Source of the DNA: Hypericibacter terrae | GTDB taxonomy: Bacteria; Pseudomonadota; Alphaproteobacteria; Dongiales; Dongiaceae | Length of the DNA stretch: 64,000 nucleotides | Direction: 5' to 3' | NCBI RefSeq assembly: GCF_008728855.1 | Contig: NZ_CP042906.1 | Span: forward strand, 3,833,570 to 3,897,569 | In this document: one piece after another, positions 55,935 to 64,000 of the stretch | How positions within the stretch are numbered: the first letter of the stretch is position 1 | Layout of the letters: each line of letters begins with the position of its first letter | Position numbers and translations under genes: made by a program | The notes under the pieces: generated by a model | What the model saw: only the letters and a program-made list of their open reading frames with translations | Told to the model about the DNA's origin: nothing | The model's database searches: none

Positions 55935-57119
55935 ATGATGGGACCCATTACCTGCTCGATCTCCGCCCCGCCTGCCGCGCGCCGCTTCTTCGAGCGCCGC
56001 CGCCGTGGGATGCCCCTGCTCATGGCTGGCCTGATGCTGGTGGCGGTCCTGCTGCTGCCCGTCTCGGCCTTTGCCACCTCCCGGATCAAGGACATCGCCG
56101 ATTTCGAGGGGGTTCGCGACAACCAGCTGGTCGGCTACGGCCTGGTGGTCGGCCTCAACGGGACCGGCGACGACCTCAAGAAGTCGGTGTTCACGCGCGA
56201 AAGCCTGATCGGCATGCTCGAGCGCCTCGGCGTCAATGCGCGCGACACCAAGCTCGATACCAAGAATGTGGCCGCCGTCATGGTCACCGCCGCCCTGCCG
56301 CCCTTCGGCCGCCAGGGCACCCGGATCGACATCCAGATCGCGGCCCTGGGCGACGCCAACAGCCTCCAGGGCGGCACGCTCCTGGTGACGCCGCTGCTCG
56401 GCGCCGACAGCGAGGTCTATGCCGTGGCTCAGGGGCCGGTCGCCATCGGCGGCTACACCGCCAGCGGCGACGCCAGCACCGTCACCAAGGGCGTTCCCAC
56501 CAGCGGCCGGATCGCCAATGGCGCGATCATCGAGCGCGAGGTCGGGTTCGCCATGAACAGCATGCAGAACGTGAAGATCACGCTGCGCAACCCCGACCTG
56601 ACGACCGCCCAGCGCGTCGCCGACGCCATCAACGGCTATCTCAGCCTCGACGCCGCGCGGCCGCTCGACCCCACCACGGTCCAGGTGACGATCCCGCCGA
56701 CCTTCAACGGCGACACGGTCGCCCTGCTCACCAAGATCGAGCAGCTCCCGGTCGAGCCGGACGAGGTCGCCAAGGTCGTGATCGACGAGAACAACGGCGT
56801 CATCGTGATGGGTGCGAATGTGCGCATCAGCACCGTCGCCATCGCCCAGGGCAACCTGACGATCCGCGTCACCGAGACGCCGCAGGTCTCGCAGCCCAAT
56901 GCCTTCTCCAACACCGGCACCACCACCACGGTGCCCCGCACCAACATCCAGGTCGACGAGCAGAACGGCCAGAAGCTTGCCGTGGTGCCGGCCGGCGTGA
57001 CGCTGCAGGAACTGGTGAACGGCCTCAACGCGCTGGGCATCGGCCCGCGCGACATGATCTCGATCCTGCAGTCGATCAAGGCCGCGGGCGCCCTCCAGGC
57101 CGATATCGAGGTGCGGTAA
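55935..57119 (+). CDS. flgI: Flagellar P-ring protein FlgI
   Basis: At 394 residues from the first ATG. The signal peptide (MPLLMAGLMLVAVLLLPVSA) is preceded by an Arg-rich stretch. If the sigma-54 start is right, the leader is almost absent and translation may begin at an inner ATG (56010 or 56022). The mature protein has RIKDIADFEGVRDNQLVGYG, VGLNGTGDDLKKSVFT and QQ-free P-ring motifs to ALQADIEVR. It builds the periplasmic P-ring. Confidence 0.96.
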   Translation: MMGPITCSISAPPAARRFFERRRRGMPLLMAGLMLVAVLLLPVSAFATSRIKDIADFEGVRDNQLVGYGLVVGLNGTGDDLKKSVFTRESLIGMLERLGVNARDTKLDTKNVAAVMVTAALPPFGRQGTRIDIQIAALGDANSLQGGTLLVTPLLGADSEVYAVAQGPVAIGGYTASGDASTVTKGVPTSGRIANGAIIEREVGFAMNSMQNVKITLRNPDLTTAQRVADAINGYLSLDAARPLDPTTVQVTIPPTFNGDTVALLTKIEQLPVEPDEVAKVVIDENNGVIVMGANVRISTVAIAQGNLTIRVTETPQVSQPNAFSNTGTTTTVPRTNIQVDEQNGQKLAVVPAGVTLQELVNGLNALGIGPRDMISILQSIKAAGALQADIEVR

Positions 57120-57439
57120 TGACCAGCCTCGCCGCCACCGCCTCGGACTACGCCCAGCTGGCCGCACCGCGCGCGCCCAGCATGGCCAAGACCGCGGACG
57201 CCGCCAAGGCGCGCGCGGCGGCCGAGAATTTCGAGGCCTTCTATCTCTCGCAGACCTTCGAGCAGATGTTCCAGGACGTCGAACCGGACTCCATGTTCGG
57301 CGGCGGCCAGGGCGAGAAGGTGTTCCGTTCGATGCTGTTCCAGGAATACGGCAAGCAGACCGCCAAGACCGGCGGCATCGGCATCGCCGACATGGTGCAG
57401 AAAGAGATCCTGCGGATGCAGGAGGCCCAGAAGCCATGA
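57119..57439 (+). CDS. flgJ: Rod-binding protein FlgJ (N-terminal domain only)
   Basis: About 106 residues, with AAENFEAFYLSQTFEQMFQD, SMFGGGQGEKVFRSMLFQEY and GGIGIADMVQKEIL, the rod-capping domain. The muramidase domain of enterobacterial FlgJ is absent, as usual in alphaproteobacteria, so rod penetration needs a separate lytic enzyme. The ATG overlaps the flgI stop (TAATG). Confidence 0.93.
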   Translation: MTSLAATASDYAQLAAPRAPSMAKTADAAKARAAAENFEAFYLSQTFEQMFQDVEPDSMFGGGQGEKVFRSMLFQEYGKQTAKTGGIGIADMVQKEILRMQEAQKP

Positions 57440-57882
57440 AGATCAACGACCGCCTCGATGCGTTGCTGCTGCTGACGCAGAAGCTCGCCGACTGCCTCGA
57501 GCGCGAGACGGTGCTGCTGAGCCAGCGCCAGGTCGCGGCCCTGGCCGAGCTCCAGCGCGAGAAGAGCCGCCTCACCCTGGCCTATGAGACCGAGATGAAG
57601 CAGCTCAAGGAAAACCAGGTCACGCTGGGCAAGATCGAGCCTGCGCGGCTGCAGGGCCTGACGGCGGCGGCCCAGCATCTCCAGCTCTGCGTCGCCAGGA
57701 ACGAGCGCGCGCTGCGCGCCGCCAAGGCGGTCAACGAGCGCATCCTGACCGCCATGGTCGACGCGATCGAGACCGGCCGCGGCAAGCCCGTGGGCTATAC
57801 CGGCCGCGGCGCCAAGCCGCCGGCGGCGCCGTACCGCCGCGCCGGCACGGTCTCGGCCGTGACCATCGATCAGCGGCTCTGA
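57436..57882 (+). CDS. flgN: FlgN-like export chaperone
   Basis: The 148-residue helical protein (RLDALLLLTQKLADCLERET ... LQREKSRLTLAYETEMKQLK) with a basic disordered tail has FlgN-type layout. It overlaps flgJ by ATGA and precedes flgK and flgL, the normal FlgN clients. Confidence 0.8.
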   Translation: MKINDRLDALLLLTQKLADCLERETVLLSQRQVAALAELQREKSRLTLAYETEMKQLKENQVTLGKIEPARLQGLTAAAQHLQLCVARNERALRAAKAVNERILTAMVDAIETGRGKPVGYTGRGAKPPAAPYRRAGTVSAVTIDQRL

Positions 57883-57895
57883 GGGAGACAGCATC

Positions 57896-59653
57896 ATGTC
57901 CCTCACCAGCTCGCTCTATACCGCGCTGACCGGCCTGCAGACGAACCAGTCTGCGATGCGGGTGCTGTCGAACAACATCACCAACGCCAACACGCCGGGC
58001 TATACGCGCAAGATCGCCGAGCTGCAGAGCCGGGTGATCGCGGGTACGGGTGCCGGCGTGCAGATGGGCTCGATCGACCGCTATGTCGATCAGGCGCTCC
58101 AGGTCCAGCTGCGCAACACCACCTCCGATTTCAACGGCCTCGACGTCCGCCAGCAGTTCTATCAGCGGATGCAGGACATGTTCGGCTCGCCCGATTCGAA
58201 CAGCTCGCTGGCCGCGATGATGTCGGATTTCTCGACCTCGATGACGGCGCTGACGACCAACCCGGAAAGCGTGTCGCTGCGCCTCGACGTGGTGACCAAC
58301 GCCCAGCGCACCGCGCAGAACCTGAACTCGATGTCGGCCAACACGCAGCAGCTGCGCCAGGAGGCCGACTCGCAGATCTCCGATGCGGTCGGCATCGTCA
58401 ACACGCAGCTGCAGACGATCGACAAGCTCAACGAGCAGATCGTGGCGGCCAAGTTGCGCGGCATCGAGACCGGCGATCTGGAAGATCAGCGCGACCTCGC
58501 GGTGTCCAAGATCTCCGAGCAGATGGATGTCTCGACCTATACCCGCGACAACGGTGAGATGGTGATCTTCACCAAGGCCGGGCGGACCCTGCTGGACGGC
58601 AATCCCTCGCTGCTCGTTCACACGCCGGCCTCTTCGCTGCAGGCGGCCGTGACCTATCCCGGCGGCATCGACGGGATCACGGTCAACGGTGCCGACATCA
58701 CCGACGAGATCGGCTCCGGCAAGATCGCGGCCCTGGTCGATCTGCGCGACACGACGTTGCCGAACATGACGGCCGAGATCAACCAGCTCGCGACCGGTCT
58801 CCGCGACGAGGTCAACAAGATCCACAACCAGGGCACCGGCCTCCCGGCGCCCACGACCTTGACCAGCAGCCGGCCCCAGACCGGCAACGCCGCCTCGCTC
58901 ACCGGCACGGTCACGGTGACCTTGCTCAATCCGGACGGTACCGCCGCCTTCTCCGGCGCCCTGCCGGCGCCCGGCACGCTCGATGCCGCCGGCTTCGCGG
59001 CCGCCTTCAATACCGTGCTGTCGGGCTTCGGCGTCGGCGCCTCGGCCAGCAACAATGCCGGCACCGTGATGCTCAATGGCGGCACCTATGGCGTCGCCAT
59101 CACCGGCGGCACGGTCGATCCCGGCGGCGGGGCCGCGACGACCAACCTCTCGGATTACCTGCACCTCAACGATTTCTTCGTCGGCACCGACCCCACCGGC
59201 GTCGATCTCGCGGCCGTGATCAAGGTGCGCGACGACATCCAGACCAACCCCAGCCTGCTGTCGCGCGGCGCCCTGCAGCAGGACGCCGCGCTCAACTGGT
59301 ATGTCGGCGCCGGCGATTCCAGCGTGGTCACCGCGCTCGCCGCCAAGCTCACCACCGGCACCGCCTTCGCCGCCACCGGCAATCTGCCGGCCGCGTCCAC
59401 CAGCTTCGCCGACTATGCCGCCAATATCCTGTCGCAGAATGCCAGCGCGGCGGCGCAGGTCGACAACGACCATTCCTTCACCGAGTCCCTGAAGTCGCAG
59501 ATCGAGAGCCGCTTCGGCTCCGAGAGCGGGGTCAACACCGACGAGGAACTGTCGAACATGATCGTGCTGCAGAACGCTTATGCGGCATCGGGCCGGATCA
59601 TGACGACGGTGTCGCAGATGTTCGACGTCCTGATCAACCTCGGAAACGGCTGA
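57896..59653 (+). CDS. flgK: Hook-filament junction protein FlgK (HAP1)
   Basis: At 585 residues, with the N-terminal SLYTALTGLQTNQSAMRVLS then NNITNANTPGYTRK and the C-terminal SGVNTDEELSNMIVLQNAYA then ASGRIMTTVSQMFDVLINLG. The variable middle domain carries Thr/Ser/Ala-rich beta segments. First junction protein on the hook. Clear GAGGGAGA ribosome site. Confidence 0.97.
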   Translation: MSLTSSLYTALTGLQTNQSAMRVLSNNITNANTPGYTRKIAELQSRVIAGTGAGVQMGSIDRYVDQALQVQLRNTTSDFNGLDVRQQFYQRMQDMFGSPDSNSSLAAMMSDFSTSMTALTTNPESVSLRLDVVTNAQRTAQNLNSMSANTQQLRQEADSQISDAVGIVNTQLQTIDKLNEQIVAAKLRGIETGDLEDQRDLAVSKISEQMDVSTYTRDNGEMVIFTKAGRTLLDGNPSLLVHTPASSLQAAVTYPGGIDGITVNGADITDEIGSGKIAALVDLRDTTLPNMTAEINQLATGLRDEVNKIHNQGTGLPAPTTLTSSRPQTGNAASLTGTVTVTLLNPDGTAAFSGALPAPGTLDAAGFAAAFNTVLSGFGVGASASNNAGTVMLNGGTYGVAITGGTVDPGGGAATTNLSDYLHLNDFFVGTDPTGVDLAAVIKVRDDIQTNPSLLSRGALQQDAALNWYVGAGDSSVVTALAAKLTTGTAFAATGNLPAASTSFADYAANILSQNASAAAQVDNDHSFTESLKSQIESRFGSESGVNTDEELSNMIVLQNAYAASGRIMTTVSQMFDVLINLGNG

Positions 59654-59673
59654 GGACGGGGAGTAGACAAATC

Positions 59674-60648
59674 ATGACACGCGTCTCCAATTACGCCCTC
59701 AACAACTTCCTGCAGTCCCAGACCCTGGGCGTGCAGCAGCGGCTGGCCGACCTGCAGATCCAGGCCTCGAGCGGGCAGAAGGCGCAGACCTACTCCGGCA
59801 TCGCCGCCGACGCGCATCAGCTCATCAGCCTGCAGGTCGCGCAGGACCAGACGGCGCAGTACGTCAAGACGAACGCCAGCATCGACAGCCGCCTGACCAC
59901 CATGGAGTCGAGCGTCTCGGACATCTTCAAGGCCGCCACCAATTTCCGCACGCTGCTGCTGAACGCCGAAAACAACAACAACGCCGGCGACCTGTCGATC
60001 GACACCGAGGCGGCGAATTTCCGCCAGCAGGTCGCCAACCTGCTCAATGTGCAGGTCGATGGCCGTTATCTCTTCGCCGGCTCGCGCACCGACGTGAAGC
60101 CGGTCGACCTCAATGGCTGGAGCACGCCGCCGACCCTGACGCCGCCTCTGACGTTGCCGCTGCCGACCTACACGGCGGAGTACTACAAGGGCGATTCCCA
60201 GGTGATGTCGGCCGACATCGACACCAGCCTGAATATCAAATACGGCGTGACCGCCGACAATCCCGCCTTCGAATATCTGCTGCGCGCGGCCAACTACATC
60301 CAGACCGCCGGCCCGACGCCCAGCCAGGACGAGATGGAGACGGCGCTGTCGCTCATCAACACGGCGCTGGGCACCGAATCCGGCAACGCCGCCCGCGGCA
60401 CCCTGCCCCTGACGCAGGACATCGCCGATATCCAGGCGCAGATCGGCACCTCGCGCAGCAGCATCGACCAGGCGAACAGCCGCCATAGCGACTTCCAGAT
60501 CTATCTCACGCAGGGCATCGCCGACGTCAAGACCGTCGACGTCGCCCAGACCTTGACCCAGGTCAGCAGCTACACGACGCAGCTGCAGGCCTCCTACATG
60601 ACGCTCTCGCAGATCTCGCAGCTCAGCCTGCTGAACTATCTGAAATAG
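59674..60648 (+). CDS. flgL: Hook-filament junction protein FlgL (HAP3)
   Basis: The 324-residue flagellin-like protein has an N-terminal LQSQTLGVQQRLADLQIQAS, SSGQKAQTYSGIAADAHQLI and a C-terminal coiled segment ending TLSQISQLSLLNYLK. A Pro/Thr-rich loop (WSTPPTLTPPLTLPLPTYTA) lies in the centre. Position after flgK marks it as FlgL and not filament flagellin. Confidence 0.92.
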   Translation: MTRVSNYALNNFLQSQTLGVQQRLADLQIQASSGQKAQTYSGIAADAHQLISLQVAQDQTAQYVKTNASIDSRLTTMESSVSDIFKAATNFRTLLLNAENNNNAGDLSIDTEAANFRQQVANLLNVQVDGRYLFAGSRTDVKPVDLNGWSTPPTLTPPLTLPLPTYTAEYYKGDSQVMSADIDTSLNIKYGVTADNPAFEYLLRAANYIQTAGPTPSQDEMETALSLINTALGTESGNAARGTLPLTQDIADIQAQIGTSRSSIDQANSRHSDFQIYLTQGIADVKTVDVAQTLTQVSSYTTQLQASYMTLSQISQLSLLNYLK

Positions 60649-60698
60649 CATCCGCATCAAGAATCAGACTTGGCCCGATAGACGAAGGAGACCCCGCC

Positions 60699-61205
60699 AT
60701 GACCGCCCCCGAAGCCGCTCTCGCCACCGACGCGACGAACCCCGCAGCGATCGCCGGCGATTTCACCGTCGCGACCCGCTTCGGCCCGATCGCCGGGCGC
60801 TGGGAAGACGTGATCGAGATGCCGCAGGGCCCGCTCGGCTTCACGCAGCATCGGCGCTTTGCCCTGCTGACGGTTCCGAACCCCAAGCTCACCCAGTTCC
60901 GCCTGATGCAGAGCCTGGAGGACGCGGACCTGTCCTTCATCGTCATGCCCTGCCCCACCGACGGCGGGCCGGTGCTGAAGGCCGACCTGGCCGACGCCTG
61001 CACCGCGATCGCGATCCCGCTGGACGACTTGCAGCTGATGCTGATCGTGACCGTGCGCACGGTCGGCGACCTGGTCGAGCTCTCGGCCAATCTGCGGGCC
61101 CCGGTGCTGATGGACACGCGCCGGCACGTCGCGCGCCAGGTGGTGCTGTCCAACCCGACCTACCCCGTCCGCCAGGCCATCGGCTCGGCCCAGGCCGCCG
61201 CGTAA
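60699..61205 (+). CDS. fliW: Flagellar assembly factor FliW
   Basis: The 168-residue protein has FGPIAGRWEDVIEMPQGPLGF, SLEDADLSFIVMPCP and VTVRTVGDLVELSANLRAPV then LMDTRRHVARQVVLSNPTYPV, the FliW fold. FliW binds CsrA and flagellin in a partner-switch that tunes flagellin translation. The csrA gene is in this window but 34 kb away, whereas many genomes place the two side by side. Confidence 0.93.
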   Translation: MTAPEAALATDATNPAAIAGDFTVATRFGPIAGRWEDVIEMPQGPLGFTQHRRFALLTVPNPKLTQFRLMQSLEDADLSFIVMPCPTDGGPVLKADLADACTAIAIPLDDLQLMLIVTVRTVGDLVELSANLRAPVLMDTRRHVARQVVLSNPTYPVRQAIGSAQAAA

Positions 61206-61237
61206 GCGGCCGGGAGTCCGGTCAGAAACGCTTAAGG

Positions 61238-61252
61238 TTAAGGCGATTTTAA
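61238..61252 (+). promoter_or_regulatory. Perfect CtrA-like box abutting the cytidylyltransferase ribosome site
   Basis: TTAAGGCGATTTTAA matches TTAA-N7-TTAA exactly. It ends one base before GGGAGGG, the likely ribosome site, so it is too close to the ATG at 61268 to act as a normal activator box for that start. Confidence 0.45.
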
Positions 61253-61267
61253 GGGAGGGCGTGGACC

Positions 61268-62170
61268 ATGGGCGCCAAGCCGACCGTGGAAGAGATGATG
61301 CGCGCCAGCGACCCTCCCGCCGAACCGATCGAACGGCTCGACCGCCCGACGAGCGGGGTCGCCGACATGACCGCCGTGATCCTGTGCGGGGGCCAGGGCA
61401 CGCGCCTGCGCGAGGAAACCGAATTCAAGCCCAAGCCCATGGTCGAGATCGGAGGGCGGCCGATCCTCTGGCACATCATGAAGCTCTATCGCCATTTCGG
61501 CGTGCGTAACTTCGTGCTCTGCCTGGGTTATCGCGGCGACATGATCCGCGACTATTTCCTGAACTACCGGATGCGCAACAGCGATTTCGCGGTCGACCTC
61601 GGCAGCGGCGCGCTCGAGACGCTGACCGCCGGCGAGACCGAGGATTGGCGCGTGGTGCTGGCCGAGACGGGGGCCGAGACCCAGACTGCCCAGCGCCTGC
61701 GGCGCGCCCTCAAATTCGTGCGCGGCAACAGCTTCTTCGCGACCTATGGCGACGGCCTCGCCGATGTCGATCTGAACGCGCTCCTGGCCCATCACCGCCG
61801 GCAGCGCCGCGCGGCCAGCGTGACCGCGGTCCATCCCTCCTCCCGCTTCGGCGAGCTCGCCATCGGCGGCGGGCTCGTCAGGTCGTTCCAGGAGAAGCCG
61901 CAGGTCACCGAAGGCTGGATCAACGGCGGCTTCATGGTGTTCGAGAAGCGCGCCTTCGACAGCATCGGTCCCGACGACAATCTGCCGCTCGAGGCGGGCG
62001 TGCTCGAGATGCTGGCCCAGCGCCAGGAACTCGCCGTCTACCAGCATGGCGGCTTCTGGCAATGCATGGACACCTATCGCGAGATGTGTCTCCTCAACGA
62101 GATGTGGGCCAAGGGCAATGCGCCCTGGCAGGTCTGGCAGGAATGCAGCGGCAATCGGCTCAGCGCCTAG
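61268..62170 (+). CDS. rfbF: Glucose-1-phosphate cytidylyltransferase (RfbF type)
   Basis: The 300-residue enzyme has AVILCGGQGTRLREETEFKP then KPMVEIGGRPILWHIMKLY (nucleotide loop), SFFATYGDGLADVDL and EKPQVTEGWINGGFMVFEKR, then LEAGVLEMLAQRQELAVYQH, all RfbF-like. It makes CDP-glucose. The ATG used has a strong GGGAGGG site and adds 33 residues before the canonical start at 61367 (MTAVILCGG), so either may be real. First gene of the sugar operon. Confidence 0.93.
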   Translation: MGAKPTVEEMMRASDPPAEPIERLDRPTSGVADMTAVILCGGQGTRLREETEFKPKPMVEIGGRPILWHIMKLYRHFGVRNFVLCLGYRGDMIRDYFLNYRMRNSDFAVDLGSGALETLTAGETEDWRVVLAETGAETQTAQRLRRALKFVRGNSFFATYGDGLADVDLNALLAHHRRQRRAASVTAVHPSSRFGELAIGGGLVRSFQEKPQVTEGWINGGFMVFEKRAFDSIGPDDNLPLEAGVLEMLAQRQELAVYQHGGFWQCMDTYREMCLLNEMWAKGNAPWQVWQECSGNRLSA

Positions 62171-63222
62171 ATCCCGACTTCTGGCGCAACCGGCGCGTTC
62201 TGGTCACCGGCCATACCGGCTTCACCGGCGGCTGGCTCAGCCTGTGGCTCGCCCATATGGGCGCCAAGGTCACCGGCTATGCGCTGACATCCCAGACACC
62301 GTCGCTGTTCGCCTCGCTCGAGCTCGAGCGCGACCTGATCTCCAACATTGCCGATCTCGGCGACCGCACCATGCTGGAGAGCGCCGTGCGTGTGGCGCGG
62401 CCCGAGATCGTGATCCATCTCGCGGCCCAGGCGCTTGTGCGCCAGGCCCACGCGACCCCGGTCGAGACCTTCGCCACCAACGTCATGGGCACGGTCAACC
62501 TGCTCGAGGCCCTGCGCGGAGTCGACAGCGTCCAGGCGGTCGTGGCGGTCACCTCCGACAAGGTCTATCTCAACCGCGGCCTCAAGCGCGGCTATCACGA
62601 GGACGATCCGCTCGGCGGGCGCGAGCCCTACAGCGCCAGCAAGGCCTGCGCCGAAATCGTCGTCGAGGCCTATCGCCATTCCTATTTCGGCACCAACGGC
62701 CCGGCGATCGCCACGGCGCGCGCGGGCAACATCGTCGGCGGCGGCGACTGGGCGCTGGACCGGCTGGTACCCGACGCCGTGCGCGCCTTCGAGGCCGGCA
62801 ATGCGCTGCGGATCCGCAATCCCAACGCGACGCGCCCCTGGCAGCATGTGCTGGAGGCCGCCTGCGGCTACCTGACCCTGGCCGAGCGCCTGGTCGAGCA
62901 GCCCGAGGTAAATGCCGGCGGCTGGAATTTCGGGCCCAATCACGACGACAACAAGTCGGTCGCCTGGATCGCCGACCAGATGACGAAACTCTGGGGACAT
63001 GGCGCCGCCTGGCATCTCGAGAACCGCCAGGACGCACCGTTCGAGGAGCAGCTGCTCGCGGTCAATGCCGACAAGGCGGCGAGCCAGCTCGGCTGGCGCA
63101 CGCGCTGGAATGTCGAGGAAGCGCTGCAGCGCACCGTCCCCTGGTACCGCGCCCAACTCGGCGATCGCCCCATGCGACGCCTGTCACTCGACCAGATCGA
63201 GGAATATGCCGATGCTGCCTAG
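62143..63222 (+). CDS. rfbG: CDP-glucose 4,6-dehydratase
   Basis: About 359 residues. The start overlaps the rfbF end by 28 bases, with AGGA next to the ATG, and the protein proper begins DPDFWRNRRVLVTGHTGFTG. It is an extended SDR with the Rossmann GHTGFTGGW, TSDKVYLNRG and the catalytic YSASKACAE (YxxxK). It converts CDP-glucose to CDP-4-keto-6-deoxyglucose, entry to CDP-dideoxy and branched sugars. Confidence 0.94.
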   Translation: MQRQSAQRLDPDFWRNRRVLVTGHTGFTGGWLSLWLAHMGAKVTGYALTSQTPSLFASLELERDLISNIADLGDRTMLESAVRVARPEIVIHLAAQALVRQAHATPVETFATNVMGTVNLLEALRGVDSVQAVVAVTSDKVYLNRGLKRGYHEDDPLGGREPYSASKACAEIVVEAYRHSYFGTNGPAIATARAGNIVGGGDWALDRLVPDAVRAFEAGNALRIRNPNATRPWQHVLEAACGYLTLAERLVEQPEVNAGGWNFGPNHDDNKSVAWIADQMTKLWGHGAAWHLENRQDAPFEEQLLAVNADKAASQLGWRTRWNVEEALQRTVPWYRAQLGDRPMRRLSLDQIEEYADAA

Positions 63223-64000
63223 CTCGATGCGACTGAAGGCGAAGCGCGACCCGCGCTCTGCCCCGGAGAGCCTGCCCAGCTGCCGCTTCTGCGGCTCGCC
63301 GCTGGCCCATCTGTTCGTGGATCTGGGCGCCCAGCCGCCCTCGAACGCCTATCTCGACGCGGCGGCGCTGGGCCGCATGGAAGCGACCTTCCCGCTCAAG
63401 GCGCATGTCTGCGAGCGCTGCTTCCTGGTCCAGCTCGAGGCGTTCCAGACGCCCGACGAGATCTTCGGCCATTACGCCTATTTCTCCTCCTTCTCCCAGA
63501 GCTGGCTCGATCATGCCCGGCGTTATGCGACCCATGCGATCGAGCGCTTCAAGCTCGGGGCCGAGAGCCAGGTCGTCGAGATCGCCAGCAATGACGGCTA
63601 TCTGCTGCAATATTTCCGTGGCGCCGGCATCCCGGTCCTGGGCGTGGAACCGGCGGAGAATGTCGCCGCCGTCGCGCGCGGCCGCGGGATCGCGACCGTC
63701 AGCCTGTTCTTCGGCCGCGAGACCGCGCGTCAGCTGGTGCGCGAGGGCCGTCAGGCCGACCTCCTGATCGGCAACAATGTCTTCGCGCATGTGCCCGATC
63801 TCAACGATTTCACGGCAGGCCTCGCGATCGCGCTCAAGCCGACCGGCACGCTCACCCTCGAATTCCCGCATCTGCTGCGGCTGATCGAGGATTGCCAGTT
63901 CGACACCATCTATCACGAGCACTTCTCCTATTTCTCGTTGACCACCGCCGAGAAGGTGCTGGCGGCGCACGACCTGACAGTGACCGACGTCGAGGAGCTG
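63206..64000 (+). CDS. Sugar C-methyltransferase, zinc-ribbon class (cut by window end)
   Basis: The first 265 codons are visible. The start follows GAGGAAT and overlaps rfbG by 17 bases. The N-terminal zinc ribbon is CRFCGSPL ... CERCFLVQL with the DLGAQPPSNAYL block (Methyltransf_13 type). The SAM fold follows (QVVEIASNDGYLLQYFRGAG, VLGVEPAENVA, LLIGNNVFAHVPDLNDF) and then FDTIYHEHFSYFSL. Such enzymes C-methylate nucleotide 4-keto sugars, consistent with the RfbF-RfbG product. Confidence 0.9.
   Translation, partial: MPMLPSSMRLKAKRDPRSAPESLPSCRFCGSPLAHLFVDLGAQPPSNAYLDAAALGRMEATFPLKAHVCERCFLVQLEAFQTPDEIFGHYAYFSSFSQSWLDHARRYATHAIERFKLGAESQVVEIASNDGYLLQYFRGAGIPVLGVEPAENVAAVARGRGIATVSLFFGRETARQLVREGRQADLLIGNNVFAHVPDLNDFTAGLAIALKPTGTLTLEFPHLLRLIEDCQFDTIYHEHFSYFSLTTAEKVLAAHDLTVTDVEEL

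Noticed and set aside
55290..57575. 761-codon minus-strand frame across flgI
   Set aside because: Only its last 141 codons (fliX) are real. The rest is antisense to flgI, whose product is unambiguous.

Overview
The window is high-GC DNA from an alphaproteobacterium, most likely a Rhodospirillales-like lineage. The grounds are CckA encoded at the end of a flagellar operon, a FliX/DksA/FlgI neighbourhood of the Caulobacter type, a zinc-less alphaproteobacterial DksA, an MbfA-type ferritin/VIT fusion, CtrA-like TTAA-N7-TTAA boxes before flagellar operons, and two sigma-54 sites of the Caulobacter late-flagellar kind. No rRNA, tRNA, CRISPR array, integrase or transposase was found.

Layout. 1-12.9 kb: housekeeping and envelope genes (MbfA fusion cut by the window start, a small hypothetical gene behind a perfect CtrA-like box, LysM protein, dihaem cytochrome c, LOG-family hydrolase, glycosyltransferase, RND efflux pump with its adaptor, NADP isocitrate dehydrogenase, secreted cyclophilin, and an unlisted 23-residue membrane peptide). 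13-20 kb: cyclic-nucleotide-type K+ channel, alaS, a PEP mutase/ICL-family enzyme, and recA with an SOS-like box. 19.6-28.4 kb: flagellar cluster 1, with flgB-flgC-fliE-fliQ-fliR-flhB-cckA-hypothetical on the minus strand and, facing it, csrA and an flhB-C-terminus paralogue, export-chaperone-like gene, fliO and fliP. 28.6-33.3 kb: a TetR-type regulator with an apparently leaderless, self-overlapping promoter/operator, then map, hsp20 and lon, a proteostasis cluster.

33.3-41.25 kb is an accessory mosaic. It holds a dimethylformamidase operon (two subunits plus an M24 enzyme lacking metal ligands) and a set of orphan immunity-type genes (Imm70-like, Imm58-like and a two-gene pair). Between them lie repeated copies of the 3' ends of the flanking genes: four copies of the map tail, one of the lon tail and one of the tail of the AMIN/TPR gene on the right. 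The better copies differ from the resident genes by about 4%, mostly at synonymous sites. That looks like repeated import of cargo from close relatives together with pieces of the donor's flanking genes.

41.25-61.2 kb: flagellar cluster 2. On the minus strand is fliL-fliM-DUF6468-motE-cheY-cheZ-two MotB-like genes-AMIN/TPR protein. On the plus strand are flgF-flgG-flgA-flgH, then (after three 60-bp repeats and the minus-strand fliX-dksA pair) flgI-flgJ-flgN-flgK-flgL-fliW. 61.2-64 kb: CDP-sugar genes (glucose-1-phosphate cytidylyltransferase, CDP-glucose 4,6-dehydratase, C-methyltransferase cut by the window end), probably for a surface or flagellar glycan.

Read together, CckA, CtrA-like boxes, sigma-54 sites, FliX and the FliW/CsrA pair describe a Caulobacter-like cell-cycle and assembly-coupled flagellar hierarchy. 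All gene calls rest on reading translated sequence. No database search was possible.
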